DNA from: Actinomycetes bacterium
GTDB lineage: Bacteria > Actinomycetota > Acidimicrobiia > Acidimicrobiales > Acidimicrobiaceae
NCBI GenBank assembly: GCA_021841935.1
Contig: JAKCDL010000004.1
Location: 1-64,000, forward strand
Direction: 5' to 3'
DNA: 64,000 nt
Within the stretch, counting starts at the first letter, position 1. Each line of letters opens with the position of its first letter. Of this stretch, positions 17,534-27,180 are shown piece after piece. The notes under the pieces are model-generated. The model had not been told where the DNA came from and made no database searches. It worked only from the letters and a program-made list of their open reading frames with translations. A program made the translations under genes and the position numbers.

Positions 17534-18766
17534 CTACCTATTATGAATCGGGCCATCTCCCCGAGACAGTGAACTTGCAAATCGTTTCGAACGATTTGCA
17601 ACTATCTCACCAAGAATAGAGACTGCCGTCTCCTCAGGAGTCCTAGCTCCGATATCCAATCCGATAGGGCCATAGACGCGACTCTCGAGCTCACTTGCCT
17701 CAACACCAGCGTCAATAAGCCTTTTGGTGCGCTCTTCGTGAGTGCGCCGCGATCCCATTGCACCGATATATCCAACCTGGGTCTTCAAAGCGGCGGTTAT
17801 CGCTGGGACATCAAACTTGGGGTCGTGAGTAAGGACGCAGATTGCATCTCGTGGGCTCAGAGTAGAAGCGATACTAGCGATGAACCTATCGGGCCAATTG
17901 ACTACCACTTCATCGGCCATAGGGAAACGCGCCTTGGTAGCAAACAAGGGGCGGGCGTCACAGACTGAGACCTTAAATCCAAGCATCTTTGCGAGTCTTG
18001 CAAGTGACGCAGTGAAGTCAACTGCTCCAAATATGACCATTCGCGGGGGAGGGGCAAAGGTCTCAAATAGCACCTCTACCTCAGAGAGCTTTGCTTGACC
18101 ATTGCGTCCGTAGTGACGAACCGTCGTCGCGCCAGCATCTAGAAGGGCAGAGGCGTCGCGGAAAAGCACCTCGGCCAAGTTGCCTTCTAGGTTCGAAAAG
18201 AGTACTTCACCCTCTGCTACAACGATCGTTGCGCCCACCGGAGGAAGTTCGCCGCTAACTTCATAGGCGTTGATCCCCTCGGAGCTGATCTCACCTTTGC
18301 TAATCAACTCGCTAGCCGCATCGTTGGTAGAGACGATCGTGACTCTCACAAAGTTCTTCTCATCGCGAAGCAGCTTTGCAATCAACGGATAGGGCTCTAT
18401 CACCTCTGGCTCGATCAGAATCTTCAAAGTGCCACCACAAGTCAATCCAACCGCAAAGGCTTCATCATCTGAATAACCAAAGACTGATACCGTCGGACAA
18501 GCTTCACCGGTGCTAGCCACTATCTCCATAGGAGTTCCATTTTCGGTGACGACGTTCTCGACCCCCATAAGGGCGAGGGCTTCGGAGACTACCGCTCCCT
18601 CAACGCAGCCACCAGAGACCGATCCGGAGACCTCGCCGAGCTCCGAAATTACCATAGTGGCACCAGGCTCTCTTGGAGACGAGCCCTCAGTTCCAACCAC
18701 GCGGGCAATAGCAACTCTCTTGCCCCTCGCAGTCCATCTCTCTAAATCAGTCAGAACATCTAGCAC
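17534..18766 (-). CDS. XdhC/CoxF-family maturation protein
   Basis: 410 aa. An N-terminal XdhC_CoxI domain contains the conserved GSSPREPGATM, GSVSGGCVEGAV and GLTCGGTLKILIE. The C-terminal Rossmann XdhC_C domain contains MVIFGAVDFTASLARLAKMLGFKV, VLTHDPKFDVP, GYIGAMGSRRTHEER and PIGLDIGARTPEETAVSI. XdhC proteins bind the finished Mo-cofactor, help its sulfuration and insert it into the apoenzyme. The GTG at 18766, five bases after GAGGTGG, is the best start; the TTG at 18787 is upstream of that site. Part of the cox operon. Confidence 0.83.
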   Translation of the reverse strand: MLDVLTDLERWTARGKRVAIARVVGTEGSSPREPGATMVISELGEVSGSVSGGCVEGAVVSEALALMGVENVVTENGTPMEIVASTGEACPTVSVFGYSDDEAFAVGLTCGGTLKILIEPEVIEPYPLIAKLLRDEKNFVRVTIVSTNDAASELISKGEISSEGINAYEVSGELPPVGATIVVAEGEVLFSNLEGNLAEVLFRDASALLDAGATTVRHYGRNGQAKLSEVEVLFETFAPPPRMVIFGAVDFTASLARLAKMLGFKVSVCDARPLFATKARFPMADEVVVNWPDRFIASIASTLSPRDAICVLTHDPKFDVPAITAALKTQVGYIGAMGSRRTHEERTKRLIDAGVEASELESRVYGPIGLDIGARTPEETAVSILGEIVANRSKRFASSLSRGDGPIHNR

Positions 18767-18792
18767 TACAACCACCTCGCGATACAACCGCG

Positions 18793-19902
18793 TTACTTAT
18801 TAATGCACTCCACTAAGTACAAGAGCGCACTCATTGAGTGGCCCTCAACAAAGTCATCTATGTGAGGCAGGCAAGTAGCCATCCCCCTTGCTAAGGGAGC
18901 ATAGCCATCCTGGACTTTGAGAGGGTTAACCCAAATTATTCGATCCGCCGCCCTAGCCAATCGAGTCATTTCAACATCTAAAGTCGAGGGATCTCCCCGG
19001 TCCCAACCGTCCGAGAGAATAACAACAGTCGCCCCTCGCGCCATCCCTGCTACGCCATAGTTTTGATTAAAGTCAGCTAGAACGTCACCTAATCGAGTTC
19101 CTCCAGAGAAGTCTACTACCCTGCTCGCTACGTCAGAGATTGCTCGATCTGGATCCCTCCATGAGAGCTCCTTGGTAATTCTCGTAATTCTGGTAGCAAA
19201 GGTAAATACCTCAATACGACCCCTTGCGACGATACTGGCGTGAAGAAATCGCAGCAGCGCTCTCGAATAGCTATCCATGGAACCCGATATGTCAAGGAGA
19301 AAGATCAAACGACGATACTTCTCGCTCTTAGAGCGATAGATCCGTTTGATCGTCTCCCCATCGGTCTTGATGGCTTCACGAAGAGATGCTCTCGAGTCAA
19401 TGGAACCCCTTCGCTTACTTATCTTCATTCTCCGAGAACGTTGGAGAGATCCGCTGATTCTCATTCGTGCCATCAGTGAATAGATCTCGTTCAACTCTCC
19501 CTTCGTAAGCTTGGCGAAGTCTTTTTCCGTCAATACCTCTCGAGCAGAGAACCGAAGTGTCTGCCCCTCCTCCTGCTCGCCACCGTCGTCATCGTCTTTG
19601 GAGGAGTCATCATCACCTAGATCAAAGAAGAGAGTTTCACTCTCAAGTGCCTCATCGCTAGTTTCAAATTCCTCTTCAACCCGGTCAAAGTAGCTTGAGA
19701 AGGCTGCGGAAAATGCAGGATAGTCCTCCGCCCTCTTTACAAGAGTTGTCCTCGCTATGTTGAAGACCTTTACTCTGCTATCTGAGCCAACAAGCGATAG
19801 CGCCTCTATAAACGAAGAGCACGATGAGGGATCTACCGCAATACCAAAACGGCGCAGATGTTCCGCAAATCCAGCAACAATCTCATAAGTATCAGCCATC
19901 AA
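18793..19902 (-). CDS. coxE: CoxE-like VWA-domain protein
   Basis: 369 aa. An N-terminal helical part, then a very acidic stretch (DDDSSKDDDDGGEQEEG, about 100-116), then a basic Arg-rich region, and a C-terminal von Willebrand A domain. The MIDAS metal motif is DISGSMDSYS, followed by the Thr of SGGTRLGDVL and the Asp of LSDGWDRGDP. CoxE works with the AAA+ ATPase CoxD as a MoxR-VWA chaperone pair that sulfurates or inserts the Mo/Cu centre in Oligotropha. It sits 46 bases after coxD. Confidence 0.85.
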   Translation of the reverse strand: MMADTYEIVAGFAEHLRRFGIAVDPSSCSSFIEALSLVGSDSRVKVFNIARTTLVKRAEDYPAFSAAFSSYFDRVEEEFETSDEALESETLFFDLGDDDSSKDDDDGGEQEEGQTLRFSAREVLTEKDFAKLTKGELNEIYSLMARMRISGSLQRSRRMKISKRRGSIDSRASLREAIKTDGETIKRIYRSKSEKYRRLIFLLDISGSMDSYSRALLRFLHASIVARGRIEVFTFATRITRITKELSWRDPDRAISDVASRVVDFSGGTRLGDVLADFNQNYGVAGMARGATVVILSDGWDRGDPSTLDVEMTRLARAADRIIWVNPLKVQDGYAPLARGMATCLPHIDDFVEGHSMSALLYLVECINK

Positions 19903-19948
19903 TAGAAGCCGATCGATGCATCATTGAGATCAAACACAAAAAATACAC

Positions 19949-20941
19949 CTACTTGCTCTTAGCAACTGCGGCACGGACCAAAGAGGAGATATCCGCATCT
20001 TTTACCTTCATCTGATCCTCCCGATACTTGATCACTGCTGAAAGTGAAGCCTCAAAGAGAGAGGACGTAACCTCAGTGGCACCAAGGGTTACTAAAGATC
20101 TGAGCCAATCGATAGATTCGGCGATCCCAGGTGGCTTGAATAAACCCATAGTCCGCAAGACACCCGTAAGAGCTGCGACTTGTTTGGCTAAAAGGTCCTC
20201 TACGCCTGGAACTTTGGTTCTCAAAATCTCTACCTCGACGTCATAGCCTGGATGTTCCACCCAATGGTAGAGACAGCGCCTCTTCAAAGCATCGTGCAAG
20301 TCCCTGGTTCGATTCGATGTAACGACCACGATCGGTGGCACCTTTGCATTGATAGTGCCAAGTTCAGGGATAGTGACTGAAAAGTCAGAGAGGGCCTCAA
20401 GGAGAAAGGCCTCAAATTCATCGTCCGCCCTATCTAACTCATCGATAAGTAAAACTGGTGGAAGAGTCACTCCATTGGCAGTAGGCAAATTATCGCCTGC
20501 ACCGCTTGGATCAAGGGCACGGAGTAGAGGACGGCGAATCAGAAACTTTTCATCGTAGAGGTCGTCCTCGACGTCTTCACTGCTTCCTTGGGTAGCCTCG
20601 ATGCTGCGCAGATGTATCAGCTGTCTGGCATAGTTCCACTCATAGAGTGACTGGGCAACGTCGATTCCTTCGTAACACTGAAGTCGGATCAGTGGAGATC
20701 CCATCAAACGAGCGAGGCACTTGGCGACTTCTGTCTTACCCACACCTGGTTCGCCTTCGAGTAACAGAGGCCTCCTTAGTGCTAGGGCTAGGTACAGAGA
20801 TGTCGACAGTGCCTCATCCGCTAGGTAGTCGAGAGCACGTAGCTCACCCGCTAATTCAGCAGGTGAGCTCACGCCAATCGCATCTACGATCGATGGTAAC
20901 GAAGAGACGTCACTGTCTTGGAGCGTCTCACGTCGCATCAA
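19949..20941 (-). CDS. coxD: CoxD-like MoxR-family AAA+ ATPase
   Basis: 330 aa. Walker A GEPGVGKTEVAK near 80, Walker B LLIDELDRADDEFEAFLLEAL near 165, sensor-1 VVTSNRTRDL near 205, arginine finger in ALKRRCLYHW. CoxD partially unfolds apo-CODH and drives reconstruction of the active-site metal cluster in Oligotropha; here the target would be CoxL. 14 bases separate it from coxM. Confidence 0.87.
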   Translation of the reverse strand: MMRRETLQDSDVSSLPSIVDAIGVSSPAELAGELRALDYLADEALSTSLYLALALRRPLLLEGEPGVGKTEVAKCLARLMGSPLIRLQCYEGIDVAQSLYEWNYARQLIHLRSIEATQGSSEDVEDDLYDEKFLIRRPLLRALDPSGAGDNLPTANGVTLPPVLLIDELDRADDEFEAFLLEALSDFSVTIPELGTINAKVPPIVVVTSNRTRDLHDALKRRCLYHWVEHPGYDVEVEILRTKVPGVEDLLAKQVAALTGVLRTMGLFKPPGIAESIDWLRSLVTLGATEVTSSLFEASLSAVIKYREDQMKVKDADISSLVRAAVAKSK

Positions 20942-20955
20942 ATATTTTTCCTCTT

Positions 20956-21774
20956 CTAATTTGAGCTTGCCTCAACAAGGGCTCGTCGCACTAGCACCGA
21001 TGCTAGGTGGCGACGATAGTCTGCTGAAGCATTTAGGTCCGATGGTGGTTCAATGCCCTCTGAAGCTAGCGCTGCCGCCTCTTCGATGGATGCACCACCG
21101 GAGAGCGCACTCTCAACAGCCTCAGCTCGAATCGGCATCGAAGCCATGTTTACCAACGAAATCTTGGTCGATCCATTCCGAACGGCTGCTACTCCAACGA
21201 TTGCCCAGTCTTGAGCTCTTCGATTGAACTTTTGATACGACCAGCCGCCAGTTGCCTTCGGAACCTTGATCTCAGTGAGGACTTCTCCCTGATTGAGATC
21301 GGTCTCAAGAAAGCCCTTGAAGAAGTCTTTAGCGGCCACCTCGCGAACTCCACTAGCAGACGTAACTACCAGTGTGGCATCGAGAGCCAAGATCGCTGCA
21401 GGAAGGTCAGAGGCGCCATCGCCGTGCGATACCGAACCCCCAAGGGTGCCACGGTGCCTCACCGAAGGGTCACCTACAAGGGAGGCGACGTAGGCAAGCA
21501 TCGGCACGGAGGCCTTGACGACATCTGAGGACTCAATTGCAGCATGGCGCGTAAGGGCGCCAATCGCAACGTGATCTCCTCGATCGGCGATATAGGAGAG
21601 GTCGCCGATACGACCAATATCTACAAGCTTCGATGGGTTTGCCAATCGCAGCTTCATCAACGGGAGCAGTGAGTGTCCACCGGCGATCAGCTTGGCATCC
21701 TCTTCATTGTTGAGGATGGAGATAGCCTCCGACACACTACTTGCTCGAACATAATCAAATGATGATGGAAACAT
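20956..21774 (-). CDS. coxM: CO dehydrogenase/xanthine dehydrogenase FAD-binding subunit CoxM
   Basis: 272 aa flavoprotein of the PCMH/CODH medium-subunit type that passes electrons from the iron-sulfur subunit to the quinone pool. Seen: FDYVRASSVSEAI at the N-terminus, the FAD pyrophosphate loop KLIAGGHSLLPLMKLRL (residues about 30-46), IGALTRHAAIE, and the second flavin motif HRGTLGGSVSHGD near 112. A C-terminal CO_deh_flav_C domain follows. Comes third in the order S-L-M, with coxL 45 bases upstream. Confidence 0.9.
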   Translation of the reverse strand: MFPSSFDYVRASSVSEAISILNNEEDAKLIAGGHSLLPLMKLRLANPSKLVDIGRIGDLSYIADRGDHVAIGALTRHAAIESSDVVKASVPMLAYVASLVGDPSVRHRGTLGGSVSHGDGASDLPAAILALDATLVVTSASGVREVAAKDFFKGFLETDLNQGEVLTEIKVPKATGGWSYQKFNRRAQDWAIVGVAAVRNGSTKISLVNMASMPIRAEAVESALSGGASIEEAAALASEGIEPPSDLNASADYRRHLASVLVRRALVEASSN

Positions 21775-21819
21775 CTATAAAAGATCCTTATCTCAAAACT
21801 TCGACGAATAGTTCGTCAA

Positions 21820-24198
21820 CTAACCCTTTTTAGCAGCGTTAATCGCTCGCCACACCCTCTGAGGTGAAGCTGGCATCTCGACATCTTCGATCCCTAGGTG
21901 GTTGAGCGCATCTACAACTGCATTAATGATTGCCGGAGGAGAAGCGATGGCACCTGCTTCGCCAATACCTTTGACTCCTAGTGGATTCGTAGGGCTTGGG
22001 GTAACAGTGTGATCGAGCTCGAAGAATGGAAACTCTGCTGCCGATGGAACCAGATAATCTGCCAAAGTAGAGGTTATGAGGTTTCCGCGATCGTCATATG
22101 CCGCCTCTTCGAAGAGGGCTTGAGCGATTCCCTGTGCCAATCCACCATGTACTTGACCCTCAATGATCAACGGATTTACTCGATTGCCACAGTCGTCGAC
22201 TGCTAGGTATCTCAACAGGTCAACCTTACCGGTCTCTGTATCCACCTCTACGAGAGCCAAATGCGATCCATATGGGAAGGTAAAGTTAGGCGGATCCCAG
22301 GTAACCGAAGCCTCAAGATTCGGCTCCATCCCATCGGGGAGGTTGTGAGCGGTGAATGCCTCAAAGGCCGCACCTGCTAAGGGGAAGGCCTTGTCGGGAG
22401 AGCCCTTCACAGTGAACATTCCATTGGCGTAGTCAAGATCTGCCTCAGAGACCTCCAACTGATGAGCTGCGATCGAACGAGCTTTTTCAAGTACCTTTTC
22501 CGTGGCCATATGGACGGCAGAGCCACCGACCGAAAGGGATCGGGAACCGTAGGTATCTAGACCGTGCGGAGCAATCGCAGTATCGGAGTGAAGCACTTCA
22601 ATATCGTTAATGTCGATGCCTAGGCGATCCGCTACAATCATGGCCCAAGCAGTCTCATGTCCTTGGCCATGAGGTGCTGAACCCGTAACTACCTGCACCT
22701 TTGAAGTCGGTAGGATTCTAACCGTTGCAGCTTCCCAGCCACCCGCTCCATAGTTCAAAGAGGCCAGGACCCGACTTGGAGCAAGTCCGCACATCTCAAC
22801 GAAGAAAGAGATACCTATCCCGAGAAGCTTCGTCGACCCAGAGTCGATCCTTCTCTGCTTCTCAGCCAAGATATCCTCGATTCCAAATAGGCCAACGGCC
22901 TTATCGAGGTTGGTCTCATAGTCACCGGAGTCAAATACCAAGCCAGCAGCTGACGAATATGGGAATTGCTCCTTTTGGATGAAGTTGCGACGACGCAATT
23001 CGATCGGAGAGACTCCCATCTTGTGAGCTAGGGCGTCCATTGCACGCTCAATGGCAAAGGTGGCCTCTGGGCGACCAGCACCACGATATGCATCCGTTGG
23101 AGTCTTGTTGGTGAAGTAACCAGTACAAGAGAAAGAGTAGTTTGGAACGTCGTAGACACCATGGTACAAAAATGCACCGAGTAGCGGGATTCCTGGGGTG
23201 ATGAGCTGTAGGTAAGCGCCCATATCGGCGAGGATATTTACGCGAACGGCGGTCACTTTGCCGTTCTCATCAGCGGCAAGTTCAATGTATTGAACCTGGC
23301 CGCGACCGTGAATCGTCGCTAACGCATTCTCAGTACGCTCCTCAGTCCAGCGAATCGGCTTTCGAAGCTTTCGTGCTAGTGCCAAAGTCAAAACATCCTC
23401 GGCGTAGACGTCTAGCTTCGAACCAAATCCACCACCAACGCTAGGCGCAATAACCCGAAGTTTTGTCTCGCTAATTCCAACTGTCAGGGCGAGCATTATC
23501 TTCAAGATGTGAGGAATTTGAGTGGTGTTATAGATCGTAAAGTCTCCACCAAATGGAGCGGGGACGACGACGATTGACCTCGGCTCCATAGCTGCTGGCA
23601 CGATTCGTTGTTGAATGTATCTTTCACTAACGGTATAGGCAGCTTTAGCGAAGGCCTCGTCAACTCCATCTTTGTTGGGAATGAGATCCCACTTGTAGCT
23701 AGCGTTGGTGCCGAGATCCTCGTGAATTACCCTCTCGTCCTTAGCCGAGTCTTCAATCTCAAGAACTGGATCGAGTTCGTCATATTCGACATTAATCAAT
23801 TCCAACGCATCGATTGCTGCTTCTTTGGAGTTCGCTAGGACTACAGCTACGCCGTCACCTACGTAGTTGACCTTCCCATTTGCAAGTGGGAAGTGAGTTG
23901 GATTCTTCATGTCAGGGGTAACGGGCCAAGCACATGGCATGGGGCCAGCCCAATCGTCCTTGAGGTCCTCGTAGGTATAGACTGCAACGACTCCAGGAGC
24001 TTCCTTTGCAGCTTCAGTGTCGATAGAGACGATCTTCGCATGTGCAACAGTGGACCTAAGAAGGGCCATATACAGTGCACCTGGGATTACCAAGTCATCG
24101 GTGAACTTTGCCTCTCCGGAGAGAAGTTTCGGATCCTCTTTTCTCAGGGTACGGGTTCCTAGGATTCCGTGAGAGGTCTGCGAATCTGTAACGGTCAT
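21820..24198 (-). CDS. coxL: Form II CO dehydrogenase-like molybdenum-binding large subunit CoxL
   Basis: 792 aa molybdopterin hydroxylase subunit, normal length. Seen: [23 protein letters not shown] at the N-terminus, GGGFGSK near residue 250, the active-site motif AYRGAGRPE near 370, [11 protein letters not shown] near 520, and the C-terminal catalytic Glu in [12 protein letters not shown]. True (form I) CO dehydrogenases have AYxCSFR with the Cu-binding Cys; this AYRGAGR is form II, whose CO-oxidising ability is disputed. It may hydroxylate another substrate such as an N-heterocycle or aldehyde. Six bases follow coxS. Confidence 0.9.
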   Translation of the reverse strand: MTVTDSQTSHGILGTRTLRKEDPKLLSGEAKFTDDLVIPGALYMALLRSTVAHAKIVSIDTEAAKEAPGVVAVYTYEDLKDDWAGPMPCAWPVTPDMKNPTHFPLANGKVNYVGDGVAVVLANSKEAAIDALELINVEYDELDPVLEIEDSAKDERVIHEDLGTNASYKWDLIPNKDGVDEAFAKAAYTVSERYIQQRIVPAAMEPRSIVVVPAPFGGDFTIYNTTQIPHILKIMLALTVGISETKLRVIAPSVGGGFGSKLDVYAEDVLTLALARKLRKPIRWTEERTENALATIHGRGQVQYIELAADENGKVTAVRVNILADMGAYLQLITPGIPLLGAFLYHGVYDVPNYSFSCTGYFTNKTPTDAYRGAGRPEATFAIERAMDALAHKMGVSPIELRRRNFIQKEQFPYSSAAGLVFDSGDYETNLDKAVGLFGIEDILAEKQRRIDSGSTKLLGIGISFFVEMCGLAPSRVLASLNYGAGGWEAATVRILPTSKVQVVTGSAPHGQGHETAWAMIVADRLGIDINDIEVLHSDTAIAPHGLDTYGSRSLSVGGSAVHMATEKVLEKARSIAAHQLEVSEADLDYANGMFTVKGSPDKAFPLAGAAFEAFTAHNLPDGMEPNLEASVTWDPPNFTFPYGSHLALVEVDTETGKVDLLRYLAVDDCGNRVNPLIIEGQVHGGLAQGIAQALFEEAAYDDRGNLITSTLADYLVPSAAEFPFFELDHTVTPSPTNPLGVKGIGEAGAIASPPAIINAVVDALNHLGIEDVEMPASPQRVWRAINAAKKG

Positions 24199-24204
24199 TT
24201 AGAG

Positions 24205-24675
24205 TTATACCTCCGCCATTCCATCAGCTGCGGCCAATACTGCTTTGACAATGTTGTGGTATCCAGTGCACCTGCAGAGGTTACCTTCGAGGCCATTCCT
24301 TACCTCTTGTTCAGTTGGATGAGGATTCTCTTTGAGAAGCGAGGTTGCCGCCATTACCATTCCCGGGGTGCAATAGCCACATTGAAGGCCATGATTCTCC
24401 TGAAAGGCCTTTTGCATCGGGTGCATCTCACCGTTTGCCTGGGCCATCCCCTCGATGGTGGTGATCTCTTGTCCGTCTGCTTGAACTGCTAGCATGGTGC
24501 AACTCTTTACCGACTCGCCATTTACGTGAACGGTGCATGCGCCACACGATGACGTATCGCAACCAACGTTAGTACCAGTCAATCCGAGATTATCTCGGAC
24601 AAAATGCACCAAGAGAGTACGGGGCTCAACGTCTTTGGAGACCTTGGCTCCGTTGACGGTCATGGTAACTTCCAT
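24205..24675 (-). CDS. coxS: CO dehydrogenase small subunit CoxS ([2Fe-2S])
   Basis: 156 aa electron-transfer subunit. The plant-type [2Fe-2S] cluster ligands are in [16 protein letters not shown] plus SCTMLA, and the second cluster ligands are in QCGYCTPGM and NLCRCTGY, with normal spacing throughout. First gene of the operon; its ribosome site GGAAGGA lies 7-8 bases before the ATG. The S-L-M order is characteristic of form II clusters, while form I clusters are M-S-L. Confidence 0.92.
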   Translation of the reverse strand: MEVTMTVNGAKVSKDVEPRTLLVHFVRDNLGLTGTNVGCDTSSCGACTVHVNGESVKSCTMLAVQADGQEITTIEGMAQANGEMHPMQKAFQENHGLQCGYCTPGMVMAATSLLKENPHPTEQEVRNGLEGNLCRCTGYHNIVKAVLAAADGMAEV

Positions 24676-24886
24676 GGCAATCCTTCCAATTTTGTAATGT
24701 CAACCTGACAAAAGTTATCACTACGTGACTCCTTTCACAATTCATTGTTACAAAATTGCTAAATATCAAACGGGTTTATTTGAATTCGATAGCATTTGTC
24801 TCGAAGTCATTTCGGACTATGACTATTCACTTTTCAATTAGCATCGATATCTATCTATCGAGCAACTGACCACTTCGAAGGCGTAA
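24676..24886. promoter_or_regulatory. Divergent promoter region cox operon / GNAT gene
   Basis: 210 AT-rich bases between divergent genes. Close to coxS lies an imperfect palindrome, TTTTGT-aa-TGTCA-acc-TGACA-AAA (24690-24712), a plausible operator. A second small inverted repeat TTGTTACAA is at about 24746-24754. I could not fix the -10/-35 boxes with confidence and saw no molybdenum-cofactor riboswitch. Confidence 0.35.
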
Positions 24887-25486
24887 ATGTCCATGATCAT
24901 AAAGGGCAGGCGAGTACTGCTTAGACCACTTCGTGAAACTGACTTTGAGGTCTGGAATGAAGTAAGAGAGCGTTGTGGCCCGTGGCTCACCAAGTGGGAG
25001 CCGCTACCTCCAGCTGGATGGGGTGATCCAAATGGACGGCGTCTATTTGTCTCTCGTTGCATGGCAAGAGAGTCAGAGGCAAGAACAGGAGCGTCGCACT
25101 CCTTTGGAATCTTTGTTGAAGGTCGCTTCATCGGCGAGGCAAATCTTTCAGGAATCACCCGTGGCGCCCTTCAGAGCGGAAATATCGGCTATTGGATCGA
25201 TATGAAAGAGGCTGGCCATGGTTATGTTCCCGAAGCAGTAGCCACTATCTTTCGCTTTGCCTTTGAAGATCTAGGGCTCCATAGAATTCAAATCTCAATT
25301 GTTCCAAGAAATCAACCATCTCATCGTGTAGTCGAAAAACTCGACCTTAGAAATGAGGGTCGGGCACAGCGATATATCGAGATCGCTGGAGTCTGGGAGG
25401 ACCATGACCTCTTTGCTATAACGGTCGAGGAGTGGATCGCGCGGCGTCGCTTCTTCATGGAGAACTTTATTCTTCCTCGTCTCTAG
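24887..25486 (+). CDS. GNAT-family N-acetyltransferase (RimJ/RimL type)
   Basis: 199 aa. Starts with the family-typical IIKGRRVLLRPLRETDFEVWNEV; a middle acetyl-CoA-binding region reads IGYWIDMKEAGHGYVPEA and the C-terminal part HRIQISIVPRNQPSHRVVEKLDLRNEG is the classic RimJ/RimL signature. Probably acetylates the N-terminus of a ribosomal protein or a small amine; the target is unknown. Divergent from the cox operon. Confidence 0.85.
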   Translation: MSMIIKGRRVLLRPLRETDFEVWNEVRERCGPWLTKWEPLPPAGWGDPNGRRLFVSRCMARESEARTGASHSFGIFVEGRFIGEANLSGITRGALQSGNIGYWIDMKEAGHGYVPEAVATIFRFAFEDLGLHRIQISIVPRNQPSHRVVEKLDLRNEGRAQRYIEIAGVWEDHDLFAITVEEWIARRRFFMENFILPRL

Positions 25487-25584
25487 CATCTTCTTTGAAG
25501 AGTCTCAATTGAGGACCATTGCGAGTCGTTAAATTCTCATAAGTCTTTGGGCAATCTTTAGGATTCGGTGGTAAAGTCACAAAT

Positions 25585-26067
25585 ATGGGAGACGAACTTT
25601 TTCTTAGAGCTAGCGATAACGACAGAAACAAGGTAACGACTTTTCTTTCGGAAGCAATGACTCATGGCTTCATAACAACAGAAGAGATGAGTACCCGACT
25701 AGAACAAGCTGTCTCGGCTAAAACATTTTCAGATCTGATGCCACTTGTACGCGATATCCCTGGTGGCGTTGAGCTAATTCGTTCATCTGCTAGAAGCTAC
25801 ATTCGAAGCCAATACGCAAATGGAACGTCGTTCCATCCCGCTCAAACTAGCTCCGTCAATCAATACAAAAATTACCCACGGCGTAGACCGAGCCGGAGCC
25901 CACTCATATGGATTGCAGCGGCGTTTCTTTTTCTGCCAGTACTTCAAGCAGGGGCGCTTGGAGCCTTCTTCTTCGTGAGATCACTAGCGCTATTGGCAAT
26001 AACCGTTGGAATCCCGATGCTGGCGATTCGCTTCATAGTTCGTAGGGGCAGGCGTCGCTTTTTTTAG
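25585..26067 (+). CDS. DUF1707 (SHOCT-like) membrane protein
   Basis: 160 aa. The N-terminal 55 residues match the actinobacterial DUF1707 domain: LRASDNDRNKVTTFLSEAMTHG-type start, ITTEEMSTRLEQAVSA, and LMPLVRDIPGG. A Ser/Arg-rich linker follows, then two adjacent hydrophobic segments (about 108-128 and 131-150) and a basic tail. Function is unknown; such proteins are probably membrane-associated oligomers. Confidence 0.75.
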   Translation: MGDELFLRASDNDRNKVTTFLSEAMTHGFITTEEMSTRLEQAVSAKTFSDLMPLVRDIPGGVELIRSSARSYIRSQYANGTSFHPAQTSSVNQYKNYPRRRPSRSPLIWIAAAFLFLPVLQAGALGAFFFVRSLALLAITVGIPMLAIRFIVRRGRRRFF

Positions 26068-26266
26068 CCATCAAAAGGCCCCTCGAATGAATCTAGGTTG
26101 CACTGAAATTCAACTTCATGCAGGCGGTCTAGCATAGTGCTAGCTGCAAAAAATTGCTAGCGAACCGTCAAGCGTCTCTGGTAAGGGCCTCTAGAGCAAG
26201 CTCGTTTTATCTTAAACCTTCAAGGAGTGGGCAATTACGCCTAAAGGTGCAAAGAGGTATCAAATA

Positions 26267-26800
26267 CTAAGAGACTTTGACGACCGAGATCGACCAATCA
26301 CAATTCGATTCGATCTTCAGCTGTCCACTCGAAACGGCTAAACCGTCGAAAGTTCCGGATGCAAATTCTCCTGAGTTGACTTCCTTATCAACCACGACTG
26401 CAGACTGACTTCCACTCGATGAAATAGATATGAAATCTACCTTGAAGACACTAGCACTAGCAGAATCCTGACAATCAGCACTCCAAACTCCAGTCCAGTC
26501 AAAGTTGAAGTCATCTACGTGGGATACTCGATTACTTTGGCCAGACATCGAAAGGACTGTGGTGCCTTTGACAAGTTTTTCTGAACCAGTGTCAACCTTG
26601 GTATAGGATTTGCTCTCCGAAGTCTGAGGATCCGTAGTTACCGTCGCCTGGCTCTGCATTTTCATCTGCCCGGAGCGTGCACTTTGATCTTTGGATACAA
26701 GTTGTACTACCAAAACGCCACTCACACCGAGCGCTACGGTAGCGGCTGAGGCCATAGCCAAGTTTATCTTTCGTCCAGCTGACAACTTAGTACTTGCCAT
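26267..26800 (-). CDS. Hypothetical membrane-anchored extracytoplasmic protein
   Basis: 177 aa, family not recognised. An N-terminal Lys/Arg segment and one hydrophobic helix (about 13-38) look like an uncleaved signal anchor. The rest is Ser/Thr/Gln/Val-rich with beta-like periodicity and two Cys (in SADCQD and SNCDW) that could form a disulfide, consistent with a small exported beta domain. The ATG at 26800 follows GGAG; an ATG nine bases upstream overlaps that site. Confidence 0.55.
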   Translation of the reverse strand: MASTKLSAGRKINLAMASAATVALGVSGVLVVQLVSKDQSARSGQMKMQSQATVTTDPQTSESKSYTKVDTGSEKLVKGTTVLSMSGQSNRVSHVDDFNFDWTGVWSADCQDSASASVFKVDFISISSSGSQSAVVVDKEVNSGEFASGTFDGLAVSSGQLKIESNCDWSISVVKVS

Positions 26801-26963
26801 TACCACCATCTCCGGTCAGTAGGTCTATTCTACTTCACATCTGCTCTTATCAAAGAGGTCGACTCGATGGTCCATCACACTAAATTGAATTCGTGTTTTA
26901 TATGACGCAGGTCACAGTAGAAAAAATATTTTTAAGGAATCATAATCGAGTGACGATGTTATA

Positions 26964-27026
26964 TATATTGCAACTTCCCCCAAGTATGTAAGACCCGCTT
27001 CTTCCCCCAAGAAGCGGGTCATTCCC
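26964..27026 (+). ncRNA. 6C-like small RNA (two C-loop hairpins)
   Basis: Two consecutive hairpins, each exposing a CCCCC loop. Hairpin 1: TTGCAACTT, loop CCCCC (26977-26981), AAGTATGTAA with one bulge (9 pairs). Hairpin 2: GACCCGCTTCTT (26992-27003), loop CCCCC, AAGAAGCGGGTC (27009-27020), a perfect 12-bp stem that could also terminate. The string CTTCCCCCAAG occurs in both. This is the architecture of the actinobacterial 6C RNA (two stem-loops with C-rich loops), though the loops here have five C. The C-loops orient it on the plus strand. No gene lies within 150 bases on either side. Confidence 0.6.
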
Positions 27027-27180
27027 TTTAATGGTGCCCTTCAGACCAATAGTGGCCCTATTTGACGTCGGACATTTGATCCAAGAAAATTAAACCCTCT
27101 GAGGTAATGAATTAAAACCACCTCCGTCGCCTTCACAGCGAAGTGCCATCTCTTTCACAGCGATAAGATTGGCATGCGAA

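Noticed and set aside
21820-24198. Calling this a proven (form I) CO dehydrogenase
   Set aside because: The active-site motif is AYRGAGR, not AYxCSFR, so CO oxidation is not established.
24676-24886. Molybdenum-cofactor riboswitch before coxS
   Set aside because: No long structured leader; the leader appears short and only a small palindrome is visible.
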